This document shows, piece by piece, positions 1 through 6,297 of a DNA stretch of 6,297 nt (its first letter is position 1; the number at the start of each line of letters is the position of its first letter). A model generated the notes under the pieces. The model was not told the origin of the DNA, did no database searches, and saw nothing but the letters and a program-made list of their open reading frames with translations. The position numbers and the translations under genes are program-made. The stretch covers positions 1 through 6,297 of the forward strand of contig WRDJ01000044.1 in assembly GCA_009783495.1 (NCBI GenBank), written 5' to 3'. The stretch is from Clostridiales bacterium. Its GTDB lineage: Bacteria; Bacillota; Dehalobacteriia; UBA4068.

Positions 1-129
1 ATCTATGGCGAGGATTTTCTTGATCTTTTCACCTTCTCCGTTATTCAACATCTCGTTCCATAATGTTTGGAACCCTTGCAGAAATTCAGGCGACACAATG
101 GTGAAAACCCGTTGGATGGTATTGCTTAT
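1..129 (-). pseudogene. ISAs1-family transposase fragment (truncated at the window edge)
   Basis: Read on the minus strand from 129 to 1, this gives about 43 codons without a stop, including NTIQRVFTIVSPEFLQ and ending in KKILAID exactly at base 1. This matches the N-terminal part of ISAs1-family (H-repeat associated) transposases. There a segment of the type GIPSHDTIxRVFxxxxPExF leads, about 35 residues later, to AIDGKTxRGS, the start of the DDE catalytic region. The rest of the catalytic domain would lie left of the window. The roughly 80 residues expected before this segment are absent, and the GIPSHD part is reduced to ISN, apparently through small deletions. The piece is therefore probably a remnant rather than a working transposase. 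The family call comes from motif memory; no database search was possible. Confidence 0.65.
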
Positions 130-152
130 TCTCACGAAAACGGGACAGCGTT

Positions 153-250
153 CCGGCCGAATCCGGCCGGCAGCCGCATGACATGCGGGCGTCGTTCGCA
201 CCGCATCCGGGCAGCAACCGCGTGACATTCGGGCGGAGCCCGACACCATG
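153..250. repeat. G+C-rich imperfect direct repeats in the left flank
   Basis: Two adjacent units of about 40 bp are visible. One runs from about 168 to 207 (cggcagccgcatgacatgcg...) and the next from about 208 to 250 (cgggcagcaaccgcgtgaca...). They match imperfectly along most of their length. Just before them, 153-170 reads ccggccgaatccggccgg, itself a near-palindrome made of two ccggcc blocks. No gene is supported from 130 to 368. Open frames here have irregular composition and no ribosome site. The function is unknown; the repeats may be insertion-sequence flank or a decayed extragenic repeat. Confidence 0.4.
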
Positions 251-404
251 GTTAAGCATATCACAAAACAGAAGAATTAGCTATCATCTATTTTTGATCA
301 GGTTCGCCGACTCGCAGCGTCGGACCGGCGAGGGGAAACCGGTAGGAATTGTGAACAAGCCTGTCTAAGACGGCGTCAGCAACAGTCGGATCCTCGAATA
401 CCCC

Positions 405-1535
405 ATGCCATTCTTCGCCGCGGAGCCGCCGAAGGTAAAAATACAGGACTCCGACGATGCGGCGATCTACTTCTCCTCGGGTACGACCGGTTTCCCGAAG
501 GCGATCCTGCACTCCCATACAAGTCTCGTATTCTCATGCGAGGTTGAACAGGCCCACCACGGCCAAAAGCGTGATGACGTGTTCCTGTGTATACCGCCGC
601 TCTACCACACGGGCGCCAAAATGCACTGGTTCGGCAGCCTGCTGGTGGGCGGAAGCGCCGTGCTGCTGCGCGGCATCAACCCCAAGTGGGTCATCGAAAC
701 GGCGGCCGGCGAAAAGGCGACCATCGTCTGGCTGCTCGTACCCTGGGCGCAGGATATTCTCGACGCCATCGAAAGCGGCGCCATCAACCTGGCGGATTAC
801 GACCTCAGCGCCTGGCGCCTCATGCACATTGGGGCGCAGCCGGTGCCGCCCAGCTTAGTGCGGCGCTGGAAGAAGCATTTCCCCCACCACGACTATGACA
901 CGAATTACGGCCTTTCCGAATCCAGCGGGCCGGGCGCGGTGCATCTAGGGGTCGAAAACCTACACAAGGTGGGCGCCATCGGCAAGGCGGGTTTCAGTTG
1001 GAAAAGCAAAATCGTTGACGAAAACGGCCGGGAAGTCAAACAAGGCGAGGTTGGCGAGTTGATCCTTAACGGCGTCAGCGTCATGAAATGCTATTATAAA
1101 GACCCGGAAGCCACCGCCGCCACCATCAAGGACAGCTGGCTTTATACCGGCGACATGGCAATGGAGGACGAGGACGGCTTCATCTTTCTGGTGGACCGCA
1201 AGAAGGACGTCATCATCACGGGCGGCGAAAATATCTACCCCGTGCAGATTGAGGACTTCCTGCGCGGCCATGAAAAGATCAAGGACGCCGCCGTCATCGG
1301 TTTGGCGGATCCCCGGCTGGGCGAGATCGCTGCGGCCATAATCGAGATCAAGCCCGGGGCGCAATGCGACGAAGATGAGCTCCGTCAGTTCTGCGAACAG
1401 CTTCCGCGCTATAAGCGGCCGCACAAGATCATCTTCGCCCCCGTGCCGCGCAACGCCACCGGCAAAATCGAAAAACCCAAGCTGCGCGACCAATATAGCG
1501 GGGGCAGCATCGTCAAAAAACAAGTCGAAAACTGA
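405..1535 (+). CDS. Acyl-CoA synthetase (AMP-binding family), N-terminally truncated
   Basis: The family activates a fatty or other carboxylic acid with ATP to an acyl-adenylate and then transfers it to CoA in the cytoplasm. All adenylation motifs from A3 onward are visible. The P-loop-like YFSSGTTGFPK is at residues 22-32, NYGLSES at about 167-173, and YTGD with its ATP-ribose-binding Asp at about 250. The hinge motif DRKKD is at 264-268, followed by ITGGENIYP. The C-terminal catalytic lysine lies in TGKIEK (about Lys354). At 376 residues it lacks the roughly 150-170 N-terminal residues of a normal enzyme of about 530. The first ATG has no good Shine-Dalgarno, and an in-frame TAA sits at 366-368. 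The body has no frameshift or stop. It is probably a 5'-deleted pseudogene or a recent truncation; the substrate cannot be told. The next gene follows after 25 bp, suggesting they were one operon. Confidence 0.85.
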   Translation: MPFFAAEPPKVKIQDSDDAAIYFSSGTTGFPKAILHSHTSLVFSCEVEQAHHGQKRDDVFLCIPPLYHTGAKMHWFGSLLVGGSAVLLRGINPKWVIETAAGEKATIVWLLVPWAQDILDAIESGAINLADYDLSAWRLMHIGAQPVPPSLVRRWKKHFPHHDYDTNYGLSESSGPGAVHLGVENLHKVGAIGKAGFSWKSKIVDENGREVKQGEVGELILNGVSVMKCYYKDPEATAATIKDSWLYTGDMAMEDEDGFIFLVDRKKDVIITGGENIYPVQIEDFLRGHEKIKDAAVIGLADPRLGEIAAAIIEIKPGAQCDEDELRQFCEQLPRYKRPHKIIFAPVPRNATGKIEKPKLRDQYSGGSIVKKQVEN

Positions 1536-1547
1536 GAACCTGAAAAC

Positions 1548-1552
1548 GGAGG
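1548..1552 (+). promoter_or_regulatory. Shine-Dalgarno of the PNPOx-like gene
   Basis: GGAGG lies 8 bases before the ATG at 1561, within the 25-bp gap after the ligase stop. This fixes the start of the downstream gene and suggests translation from a shared transcript. Confidence 0.8.
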
Positions 1553-1560
1553 CAAATTAA

Positions 1561-1998
1561 ATGAACAAACAAGAGATCTTCGGCTTTTGCAACGACAACC
1601 CGGCCTTTTTCCTGGCCACGGCCGAGGGCGAAGAACCCCGCGTCAGAGCAATGCTGCTATATAAGGCGGATGAAGACGGTTTCGTTTTTCACACCGGGCC
1701 GTTCAAAGAGGTCTATCAGCAAATCATGCAAAACCCCCATGTCCAGCTGTGCTTTTATAACCCGCAGCAAAACCTGCAGATCCGCGTGCGCGGCAAGCTG
1801 GAAATGACTAACGACCGCGCCCTCAAAGAGGAAATCGCCAATCACCCCACCCGCGTTTTCATGCAGGGCTGGAGGGCCGCCTGCGCAACCGAAGAGGATT
1901 TTTACAATATGTTCTCGGTCTTTCGTCTGAAGGGCGGCCTCGCCAATGTCTGGACATTCGAATCGAACTTCAAGCCGAAAGAGGATACCGCGCTTTAA
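1561..1998 (+). CDS. PNPOx-like split-barrel flavoprotein (COG5015-type)
   Basis: This is a 145-residue soluble protein with no signal peptide or membrane segment. The pattern is that of the pyridoxamine 5'-phosphate oxidase-like split barrel. An N-terminal helix (residues 1-12) leads into PAFFLATAEGEEPRVRAM, then the strand YKADEDGFVFHTG, the helix KEVYQQIMQNP and the strands VQLCFYNP and LQIRVRGKLEM. The tail LANVWTFESNFKPKE resembles small uncharacterised members of COG5015. It is too short to be true PdxH and lacks that enzyme's extra C-terminal domain. Relatives bind FMN or another flavin and often act as reductases, but the substrate here is unknown. The start has a good GGAGG site. It probably belonged to a transcript begun upstream of the ligase, so the damage at the ligase 5' end may leave it without its original promoter. 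Confidence 0.82.
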   Translation: MNKQEIFGFCNDNPAFFLATAEGEEPRVRAMLLYKADEDGFVFHTGPFKEVYQQIMQNPHVQLCFYNPQQNLQIRVRGKLEMTNDRALKEEIANHPTRVFMQGWRAACATEEDFYNMFSVFRLKGGLANVWTFESNFKPKEDTAL

Positions 1999-2040
1999 AG
2001 CGCATAGCCATCCGCAGGGGGCGCGCAATGCGCGTCCGTA

Positions 2041-2090
2041 AAAAAACGCCCGGGCCGCAGCGAAGATTCGCCGCAACCCGGGCGTTTTTT
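2041..2090. terminator. Bidirectional Rho-independent terminator
   Basis: The arm aaaaaacgcccggg (2041-2054) is perfectly complementary to cccgggcgtttttt (2077-2090), giving a 14-bp stem with U-tracts on both strands. An inner gcga/tcgc pairing (2060-2063 with 2068-2071) closes the loop. It lies between the convergent PNPOx-like gene (stop at 1998) and leuS (stop at 2139), so it can end transcription from both sides. Confidence 0.93.
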
Positions 2091-2097
2091 CAATGAT

Positions 2098-2124
2098 ATA
2101 TCCTTCTTAAAATATCCTTCTTAA
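2098..2124. repeat. Short tandem repeat after the leuS stop
   Basis: The 13-mer atatccttcttaa occurs at 2098-2110 and again at 2112-2124, a 14-bp period. It sits between the terminator and the leuS stop codon. No function is evident; replication slippage is the simplest explanation. Confidence 0.6.
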
Positions 2125-2138
2125 CGAACCGGTCCCGC

Positions 2139-4607
2139 TTATCTCACCACGATATTGACCAGCTTGTTGGGAATGGCGATGATTTTCGCTATCGGCGCGC
2201 CGCCCGACCAGTGGGCAAGGCGCGAATGCGCCAGAATGTCGTCTCGCAGCTGCTCCGACGTCAGACCGTTGGCCACCACCAGCCGTTCCTTGATGCGTCC
2301 GTTCACCTGCACCACGATCTCGACGCTCTCCGTCAGCAAGGCCGCCGGGTCATAGGCGGGCCAGCTTTGCCCGTGCACGGTGCTTTGGCGGCCCGAGAGG
2401 CTCCAGATCTCCTCGGCCAGGTGCGGGGCGAAAGGGGCAAGCAGAAGCGCCAGCTTTTCCAGGGCCTCCGCCAGCACCGCGCCGTCGGTTTCCCCCTCCA
2501 GATAAAGATAGAGGGCGTTCACCATTTCCATGATCGAAGAAATGGCCGTGTTGAAATTGAAGCGCAGGGAAATATCCTCACCGGCTTTTTTCACGGCCCC
2601 GTGCACCGCGCGGCGGACGGCTTTATCCGCTTCACGAAGCGCGCCGGGATTCAGTTCCGGCCGCGTATCCCCTATTCTATCCATGATATTTTGCGTCAGG
2701 CGAAAAACGCGGTTTAAGAAGCGATAGCAGCCCTCCACCCCGGCGTCGTTCCATTCCAGGTCGCGTTCCGGCGGCGCGGCGAAAAGGATGAAAAGACGCG
2801 CCGTGTCTGCGCCGTATTTCTCGATGATCTCCTCCGGACTGACCACGTTGCCCTTGCTTTTGCTCATCTTGCCGCCATCCTTCAGAACCATGCCCTGGGT
2901 GAGCAGGTTGGCGAAGGGCTCATCCGCTTCAAGCAGGCCCAGGTCGCGCAGGGCCTTGCAGAAAAAACGCGCATACATCAGATGCAGGATGGCGTGTTCC
3001 ACCCCGCCGATATACTGATCAACGGGCATCCACCAATCCGCCTTTTCCTTGGAAAAGGCCTGCGTGCAGTTGCAGGGGTCGCAATAGCGCAGAAAATACC
3101 AGGAAGAGCAGACAAAGGTATCCATGGTGTCCGTTTCCCGCTCCGCAGGGCCGCCGCAAAGCGGGCAGACGGCCTTGGCAAAGGTGAGGCTGGTCTTAAG
3201 CGGGGATTCCCCGCCCGGCCTGAACTCAATATCCGTGGGCAAAGGAACCGGCAGATGCTCTTCCGGCACCGGCACCACTCCGCATTTAGGGCAATAAAGA
3301 ATGGGGATGGGCGCGCCCCAATAACGCTGGCGCGAGATCAGCCAGTCGCGCAGGCGATAATTGACCACCCGCCGCCCGATGCTCTTTTCTTCCATGAAAT
3401 CCGCCATTTTGGGCATAGCTTCAAGGCGGTTCTTCAGGCCGTCGAAGGGCGGGGAGTTTATCATCACGCCGTCATCCTCAAAGGCGGCGGAAAGCGTCTC
3501 TTTCGGGCAAGCCGGGTCGGCTATCACCTGTTTTACGGGCAGGCCATACTTAGCGGCGAACTCAAAATCCCGCTGGTCGTGCGCCGGAACGCCCATCACC
3601 GCGCCCGTGCCGTATTCCATCAGAACATAGTTGGCGGTCCAGATGGGAACCTTTTCCCCCGTCATGGGATTGACGGCCAGCGCCCCGATAGGCATGCCTT
3701 CTTTCTCCAGCTCCGCCGAGGTGCGGTCTATCAGGGAAAGGCCTTGCACCTTGCGCGCGAAAGCCTTCACCGCTTCTTCCTGCCCCGTTCCGGCGGTGAG
3801 CGCAGAAACCAGCGGATGCTCCGGCGCCAAAACCAGATAGGTAACGCCGAAAACGGTGTCGTGGCGGGTGGTGAAAACAGGCATGGGCCGCCCGTTTTCG
3901 GAAGTGAAGCCGATTTGCACGCCTTCGCTGCGACCGATCCAGTTTTGCTGCATAGTCTTAACCTTGGAGGGCCAGCCGGGCAGCTTCTCCAAATCGTCGA
4001 GCAGGCGCTGGGCATAATCCGTGATCTTGAAGAACCACTGTTCCAGATATTTCTTCTCCACCGCGCTCTCGCAGCGCTCGCAGCAGCCCTCCACCACCTG
4101 CTCGTTGGCCAGGACGGTGGCGCAGTCCGGGCACCAGTTGACCGCGGCTTTCTTTTTATAAGCCAGGCCGTTTTTATATAATTGCAAAAAGAGCCATTGC
4201 GTCCAGCGGTAATAACCGGGCAGACAGGAAGCGACCTCGCGCTGCCAGTCATAGCTGATACCCATGGATTTGAGCTGCTTCCTCATGTTCTCAATATTAT
4301 TCTTCGTCCAGAGGTCCGGGTGAGTATTCCTCTTGATGGCGGCGTTTTCCGCCGGCAGGCCGAAAGCGTCCCAGCCCATGGGGTGCAGGACGTTAAAGCC
4401 GTTCATGGTTTTATATCTGGCCAGCACGTCGCCGATGGAATAGTTGCGCACATGGCCCATATGCAAATTGCCGGAAGGGTAAGGAAACATCTCCAGCAGG
4501 TAATATTTGGGGCGGCCCGTCCCTTCCTTGGTCGCGTAGAGGGCGTCTGCCTCCCACTTTTTCTGCCAGCGGCTTTCGATGGCCGCGAAATCGTACTTTC
4601 TTTCCAT
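2139..4607 (-). CDS. leuS: Leucyl-tRNA synthetase
   Basis: This class I aminoacyl-tRNA synthetase charges tRNA-Leu with leucine in the cytoplasm. The 822-residue length is normal for bacterial LeuRS. The HIGH-type motif is HMGH (49-52, in [11 protein letters not shown]) and the KMSKS loop is at 580-584. A zinc-knuckle region has CPDC (159-162) and CCERC (175-179). The CP1 editing domain holds TTRHDT (246-251) and VPAHDQRD, with the editing Asp at about 344. A second cysteine cluster is CPKC (439-442) with CPLC (481-484). The C-terminal [10 protein letters not shown]...KLVNIVV region is typical of the tRNA-binding tail. The leucine-specific domain that E. coli inserts before KMSKS is absent ([13 protein letters not shown]), as in Bacillus-type enzymes. 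The one oddity is His249 where the editing motif usually has Pro. The start is supported by AAGGAG 10 bases upstream. leuS follows the reductase gene by 14 bp, so it is second in an operon. Confidence 0.98.
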   Translation of the reverse strand: MERKYDFAAIESRWQKKWEADALYATKEGTGRPKYYLLEMFPYPSGNLHMGHVRNYSIGDVLARYKTMNGFNVLHPMGWDAFGLPAENAAIKRNTHPDLWTKNNIENMRKQLKSMGISYDWQREVASCLPGYYRWTQWLFLQLYKNGLAYKKKAAVNWCPDCATVLANEQVVEGCCERCESAVEKKYLEQWFFKITDYAQRLLDDLEKLPGWPSKVKTMQQNWIGRSEGVQIGFTSENGRPMPVFTTRHDTVFGVTYLVLAPEHPLVSALTAGTGQEEAVKAFARKVQGLSLIDRTSAELEKEGMPIGALAVNPMTGEKVPIWTANYVLMEYGTGAVMGVPAHDQRDFEFAAKYGLPVKQVIADPACPKETLSAAFEDDGVMINSPPFDGLKNRLEAMPKMADFMEEKSIGRRVVNYRLRDWLISRQRYWGAPIPILYCPKCGVVPVPEEHLPVPLPTDIEFRPGGESPLKTSLTFAKAVCPLCGGPAERETDTMDTFVCSSWYFLRYCDPCNCTQAFSKEKADWWMPVDQYIGGVEHAILHLMYARFFCKALRDLGLLEADEPFANLLTQGMVLKDGGKMSKSKGNVVSPEEIIEKYGADTARLFILFAAPPERDLEWNDAGVEGCYRFLNRVFRLTQNIMDRIGDTRPELNPGALREADKAVRRAVHGAVKKAGEDISLRFNFNTAISSIMEMVNALYLYLEGETDGAVLAEALEKLALLLAPFAPHLAEEIWSLSGRQSTVHGQSWPAYDPAALLTESVEIVVQVNGRIKERLVVANGLTSEQLRDDILAHSRLAHWSGGAPIAKIIAIPNKLVNIVVR

Positions 4608-4617
4608 TTTGATTTTT

Positions 4618-4623
4618 CTCCTT
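4618..4623 (-). promoter_or_regulatory. leuS Shine-Dalgarno overlapping the upstream stop
   Basis: On the minus strand AAGGAG (4623 to 4618) lies 10 bases before the leuS ATG (4605-4607) and shares bases with the TAA stop of the reductase gene (4622-4624). This overlap suggests translational coupling and leaves no room for a separate leuS leader or T-box. Confidence 0.85.
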
Positions 4624-5848
4624 AATCTGAAAGCTGCTCCAGGCTCCTGTCCAACGCCTCCTGCGTAAAATCGCCACTCACCTTGCCCACCTTTTCCCCG
4701 TTACGCAGCAGCACCACTTCCGGCAACTCGTTCACGCCGAGGATGCGCGCCAGGCGCTTGTTGCGCAAGGCGTCCATGGCCACCAGCTTGACCGGCTTGG
4801 CGAGCAGCCCGGCCGCCTTTTCCAGCGCGCCCACCACCTCATAGCTCTTTTCCACCTGCGGCGACCAAAAGGCCAGCAGCACCAATTCCCGGGCCTCCAT
4901 CACCTGCTTTTGGAAAATTTCCTCCTCCGCCAGATAACGCCCGGCCGCCGTGGCGGCGATGGCGCCGTCGCTGGCCGCGGTGATGATCTGCCGCAAATAT
5001 TTCTCCCGCGCGTCGCCTGCGGCATAGACCCCTTCCACGGAAGTCTCCATTTCTTCGTCGGTGATGATATAGCCTTTGTTGTTCAGCCTGACCTTGTCCT
5101 GCAAGAAGGCGGTTTGGGGCCGCGTGCCGATGAAAACGAAAACCCCGTCTGTCTGCACTTCGTTTATTCCGCCGCTTTTCAAGTTCCTGACGAGGGCGGC
5201 TTCCACCGTCCCCTCGCCCTTGATCTCCTCAATGCGGGAATTCCACAGCCAGGCGATCTTATCGTTGGCGAAGGCCTTTTCCGCGCTTAAGCGGTTGCAA
5301 TCCAGAACCCCCTCGTCGTGCAGGACGACTATGGTCACCTGCCTGGCGAACTTGGTCAGGAAGATGCCCTCTTCGATGAGAGCGTCGCCGCTTCCGGCCA
5401 CCAAAACCTCCTTATCCTGAAAAAAGGCGGCGTCGCAGGTGGCGCAATAGGAAACGCCTTTGCCCTTGAATTCCCGTTCGCCGGGGACATTGAGCGTGTT
5501 AGGCTCCGCGCCGAGGGCCAGAATGACCGTTTTGGCCAGATAAGCGCGCCCCTTTTTCGTGGTTACACTTTTGATCTTGCCTTCAAGCTGCAAGTCCAAA
5601 ACATCGTCCTTCCTTATCTCCGCACCGAAGGCTTTGGCGTGAAGGGCCCAATCCTCCATCATGCGCGCGCCGTTGATGTCTATGGGAGCGCCCGGATAAT
5701 TGGCGATCTCATTGGTTTTGGCCGCCTGCCCGCCGGGAAAATCGCGCTCCAGCACCATTGTTTTCAGCTTGCCCCGGGCGCCGTAAATCGCCGCGGCCAA
5801 GCCCGCCGGCCCCGCCCCGATAATCAAAAGATCATAAACCTGCTCCAT
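4622..5848 (-). CDS. Thioredoxin reductase-like flavoprotein with fused cysteine-less thioredoxin domain
   Basis: The N-terminal two-thirds is a low-molecular-weight thioredoxin reductase. Residues here are numbered from the upstream TTG at 5872. The FAD-binding GAGPAG is at 19-24, the redox pair is Cys143/Cys146 in CATCDAAFF, and the second FAD site [15 protein letters not shown] is at 281-295. Two NADPH signatures are altered. The usual GGGDSA is GSGDAL (160-165), and the HRRxxxR segment is replaced by [12 protein letters not shown] (183-194). Similar loss is known in ferredoxin-dependent flavin thioredoxin reductases of clostridia, so the electron donor may not be NADPH. Residues 328-414 form a thioredoxin fold ([11 protein letters not shown], then [21 protein letters not shown]). 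WSPQV replaces WCGPC, while the cis-Pro (Pro384) is kept. I chose the ATG at 5846-5848 (408 residues) because a G-rich stretch at 5858-5863 is well spaced from it. An ATG at 5854 and the TTG at 5872 are alternatives. trxB would be the usual symbol, but the altered donor site makes it unsafe. Confidence 0.9.
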   Translation of the reverse strand: MEQVYDLLIIGAGPAGLAAAIYGARGKLKTMVLERDFPGGQAAKTNEIANYPGAPIDINGARMMEDWALHAKAFGAEIRKDDVLDLQLEGKIKSVTTKKGRAYLAKTVILALGAEPNTLNVPGEREFKGKGVSYCATCDAAFFQDKEVLVAGSGDALIEEGIFLTKFARQVTIVVLHDEGVLDCNRLSAEKAFANDKIAWLWNSRIEEIKGEGTVEAALVRNLKSGGINEVQTDGVFVFIGTRPQTAFLQDKVRLNNKGYIITDEEMETSVEGVYAAGDAREKYLRQIITAASDGAIAATAAGRYLAEEEIFQKQVMEARELVLLAFWSPQVEKSYEVVGALEKAAGLLAKPVKLVAMDALRNKRLARILGVNELPEVVLLRNGEKVGKVSGDFTQEALDRSLEQLSD

Positions 5849-5916
5849 CGTCATCCGCCCCCCATTATTCAAGAATCGGCTTAATTATTCCCCGCAGCGC
5901 GTTCAAAATATCTTAT

Positions 5917-5945
5917 ATTTTACTCTTAAAGCAAAAAAAAGTAAA
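5917..5945 (-). promoter_or_regulatory. Predicted sigma-70-type promoter for the reductase-leuS operon
   Basis: On the minus strand TTTACT (5945-5940) and TAAAAT (5922-5917) are separated by exactly 17 bases. The matches to consensus are 4/6 at -35 and 5/6 at -10. They lie in the only strongly A+T-rich stretch upstream of the operon. Transcription would start near 5910, giving a leader of about 60 bases, too short for a T-box. Confidence 0.5.
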
Positions 5946-5958
5946 TACCCGGATTTAC
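5941..5958. promoter_or_regulatory. Inverted repeat over the -35 region (operator or weak terminator)
   Basis: gtaaat (5941-5946) and atttac (5953-5958) form a perfect 6-bp inverted repeat around acccgg. On the minus strand it is followed by a T-run of eight or nine bases, so it could be a weak terminator for transcription arriving from the right. It also overlaps the predicted -35 box and could be an operator. The sequence alone does not decide between these. Confidence 0.35.
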
Positions 5959-6120
5959 GCCTGTTGACAGGCCGCGGCGGAAACGCTGAGCAAACCCCTG
6001 CCCCAGCCTCTCCAGGACTATGGACGCACCATGCGCGCCCATAAGAATTACAAAGGCCGTTGAACCCCAGCCGCAAACCCCTTTGCAGGAAAAAGCGGAA
6101 ATTAGGGCGAATTGTGTTAG

Positions 6121-6258
6121 CCTGTGTCTCGACGATGAGACAGGGGCCGAAACCGCAGGCGTATCATGTTGAACGTGAACGATGCGGGCGCGAACAACGA
6201 CAATCGAAAAACGAAGAGCCAAAAGCAGCGAGCAGCCCTCGAGGCGTCATGGCGAGGG
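6121..6258 (+). other. Cluster of hairpins, candidate structured RNA or extragenic repeat
   Basis: Three stems follow each other in the gene-free right flank (5959-6297). Stem A, 6121-6144, pairs cctgt-ctc with gag-acagg (8 bp) and has a 2-base 5' bulge (gt). Stem B, 6160-6186, pairs cgtatc with gatgcg and gtt with aac (9 bp), also with a 2-base 5' bulge (at). Stem C, 6236-6258, pairs ccctcg with cgaggg. One pair in stem B is a G-U on the plus strand but would be C-A on the minus strand, which favours a plus-strand RNA. Beyond it, gagcgtaccggg and gagcgaccggg (6263-6293) form a short imperfect repeat running to the window edge. No known RNA family is recognised. The remaining 5959-6120 holds nothing I can name. 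Confidence 0.35.
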
Positions 6259-6297
6259 AGTGAGCGTACCGGGTGTGTATGCGAGCGACCGGGCCGC

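Noticed and set aside
183..368. Plus-strand open frame of 61 codons in the left flank
   Set aside because: No ribosome site, low-complexity repeat origin and no recognisable domain. Only its tail might be a decayed piece of the ligase.
2982..4181. Long plus-strand open frame of 399 codons opposite leuS
   Set aside because: It is an antisense shadow of a G+C-rich gene; leuS on the other strand has every family motif.
5964..5992. TTGACA on the plus strand as a -35 box
   Set aside because: The sequence 17 bases downstream is tgagca, not a usable -10, and no plus-strand gene follows in the window.
5926..6222. Minus-strand open frame of 98 codons at the right
   Set aside because: It ends in a phenylalanine run made by the poly-T tract, overlaps the operon promoter, covers the hairpins and matches no family I know.
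6060..6263. Plus-strand open frame of 67 codons
   Set aside because: Basic, low-complexity translation lying over the hairpin cluster, with no ribosome site.
6121..6297. CRISPR array or rRNA leader
   Set aside because: The repeats are short, imperfect and irregularly spaced, and no rRNA start sequence is present.

Overview
The window looks like chromosomal DNA of an anaerobic Bacillota bacterium, G+C-rich by eye. The best guess is the Negativicutes/Clostridia side. The evidence is the acyl-CoA synthetase, which resembles clostridial and negativicute enzymes; a leucyl-tRNA synthetase without the leucine-specific insertion before KMSKS, as in Bacillus-type enzymes; and a thioredoxin reductase with a clostridial-style altered nucleotide site. 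This taxonomic call is inference from remembered families, not a search.

Layout: (1) 1-404 is a degraded left flank. It starts with a minus-strand piece of an ISAs1-family transposase that runs off the left edge, followed by G+C-rich imperfect repeats and no intact gene. (2) 405-1998 is a plus-strand pair. The first gene is an acyl-CoA synthetase lacking its N-terminal third, and 25 bp later comes an intact small PNPOx-like split-barrel flavoprotein. (3) A strong bidirectional hairpin terminator (2041-2090) separates this pair from a convergent unit. (4) 5848 down to 2139 on the minus strand is a tight two-gene operon: a thioredoxin-reductase-like flavoprotein carrying a fused C-terminal thioredoxin fold, then leuS. 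The leuS Shine-Dalgarno overlaps the stop of the reductase gene. A plausible sigma-70-type promoter and a small inverted repeat lie upstream. (5) 5959-6297 has no convincing gene but holds three closely spaced hairpins that could be a structured RNA or a dispersed extragenic repeat.

The most notable content is the reductase. It keeps the FAD site and the CATC redox pair, but has lost the arginines that normally grip NADPH. Its fused thioredoxin domain has no active-site cysteines. This suggests a ferredoxin-type or otherwise non-NADPH thioredoxin reductase with a structural or docking thioredoxin module. The left flank looks like an insertion-sequence scar next to a ligase that has lost its 5' end. 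I see no CRISPR array, tRNA, rRNA or complete mobile element, and no clear defence system.
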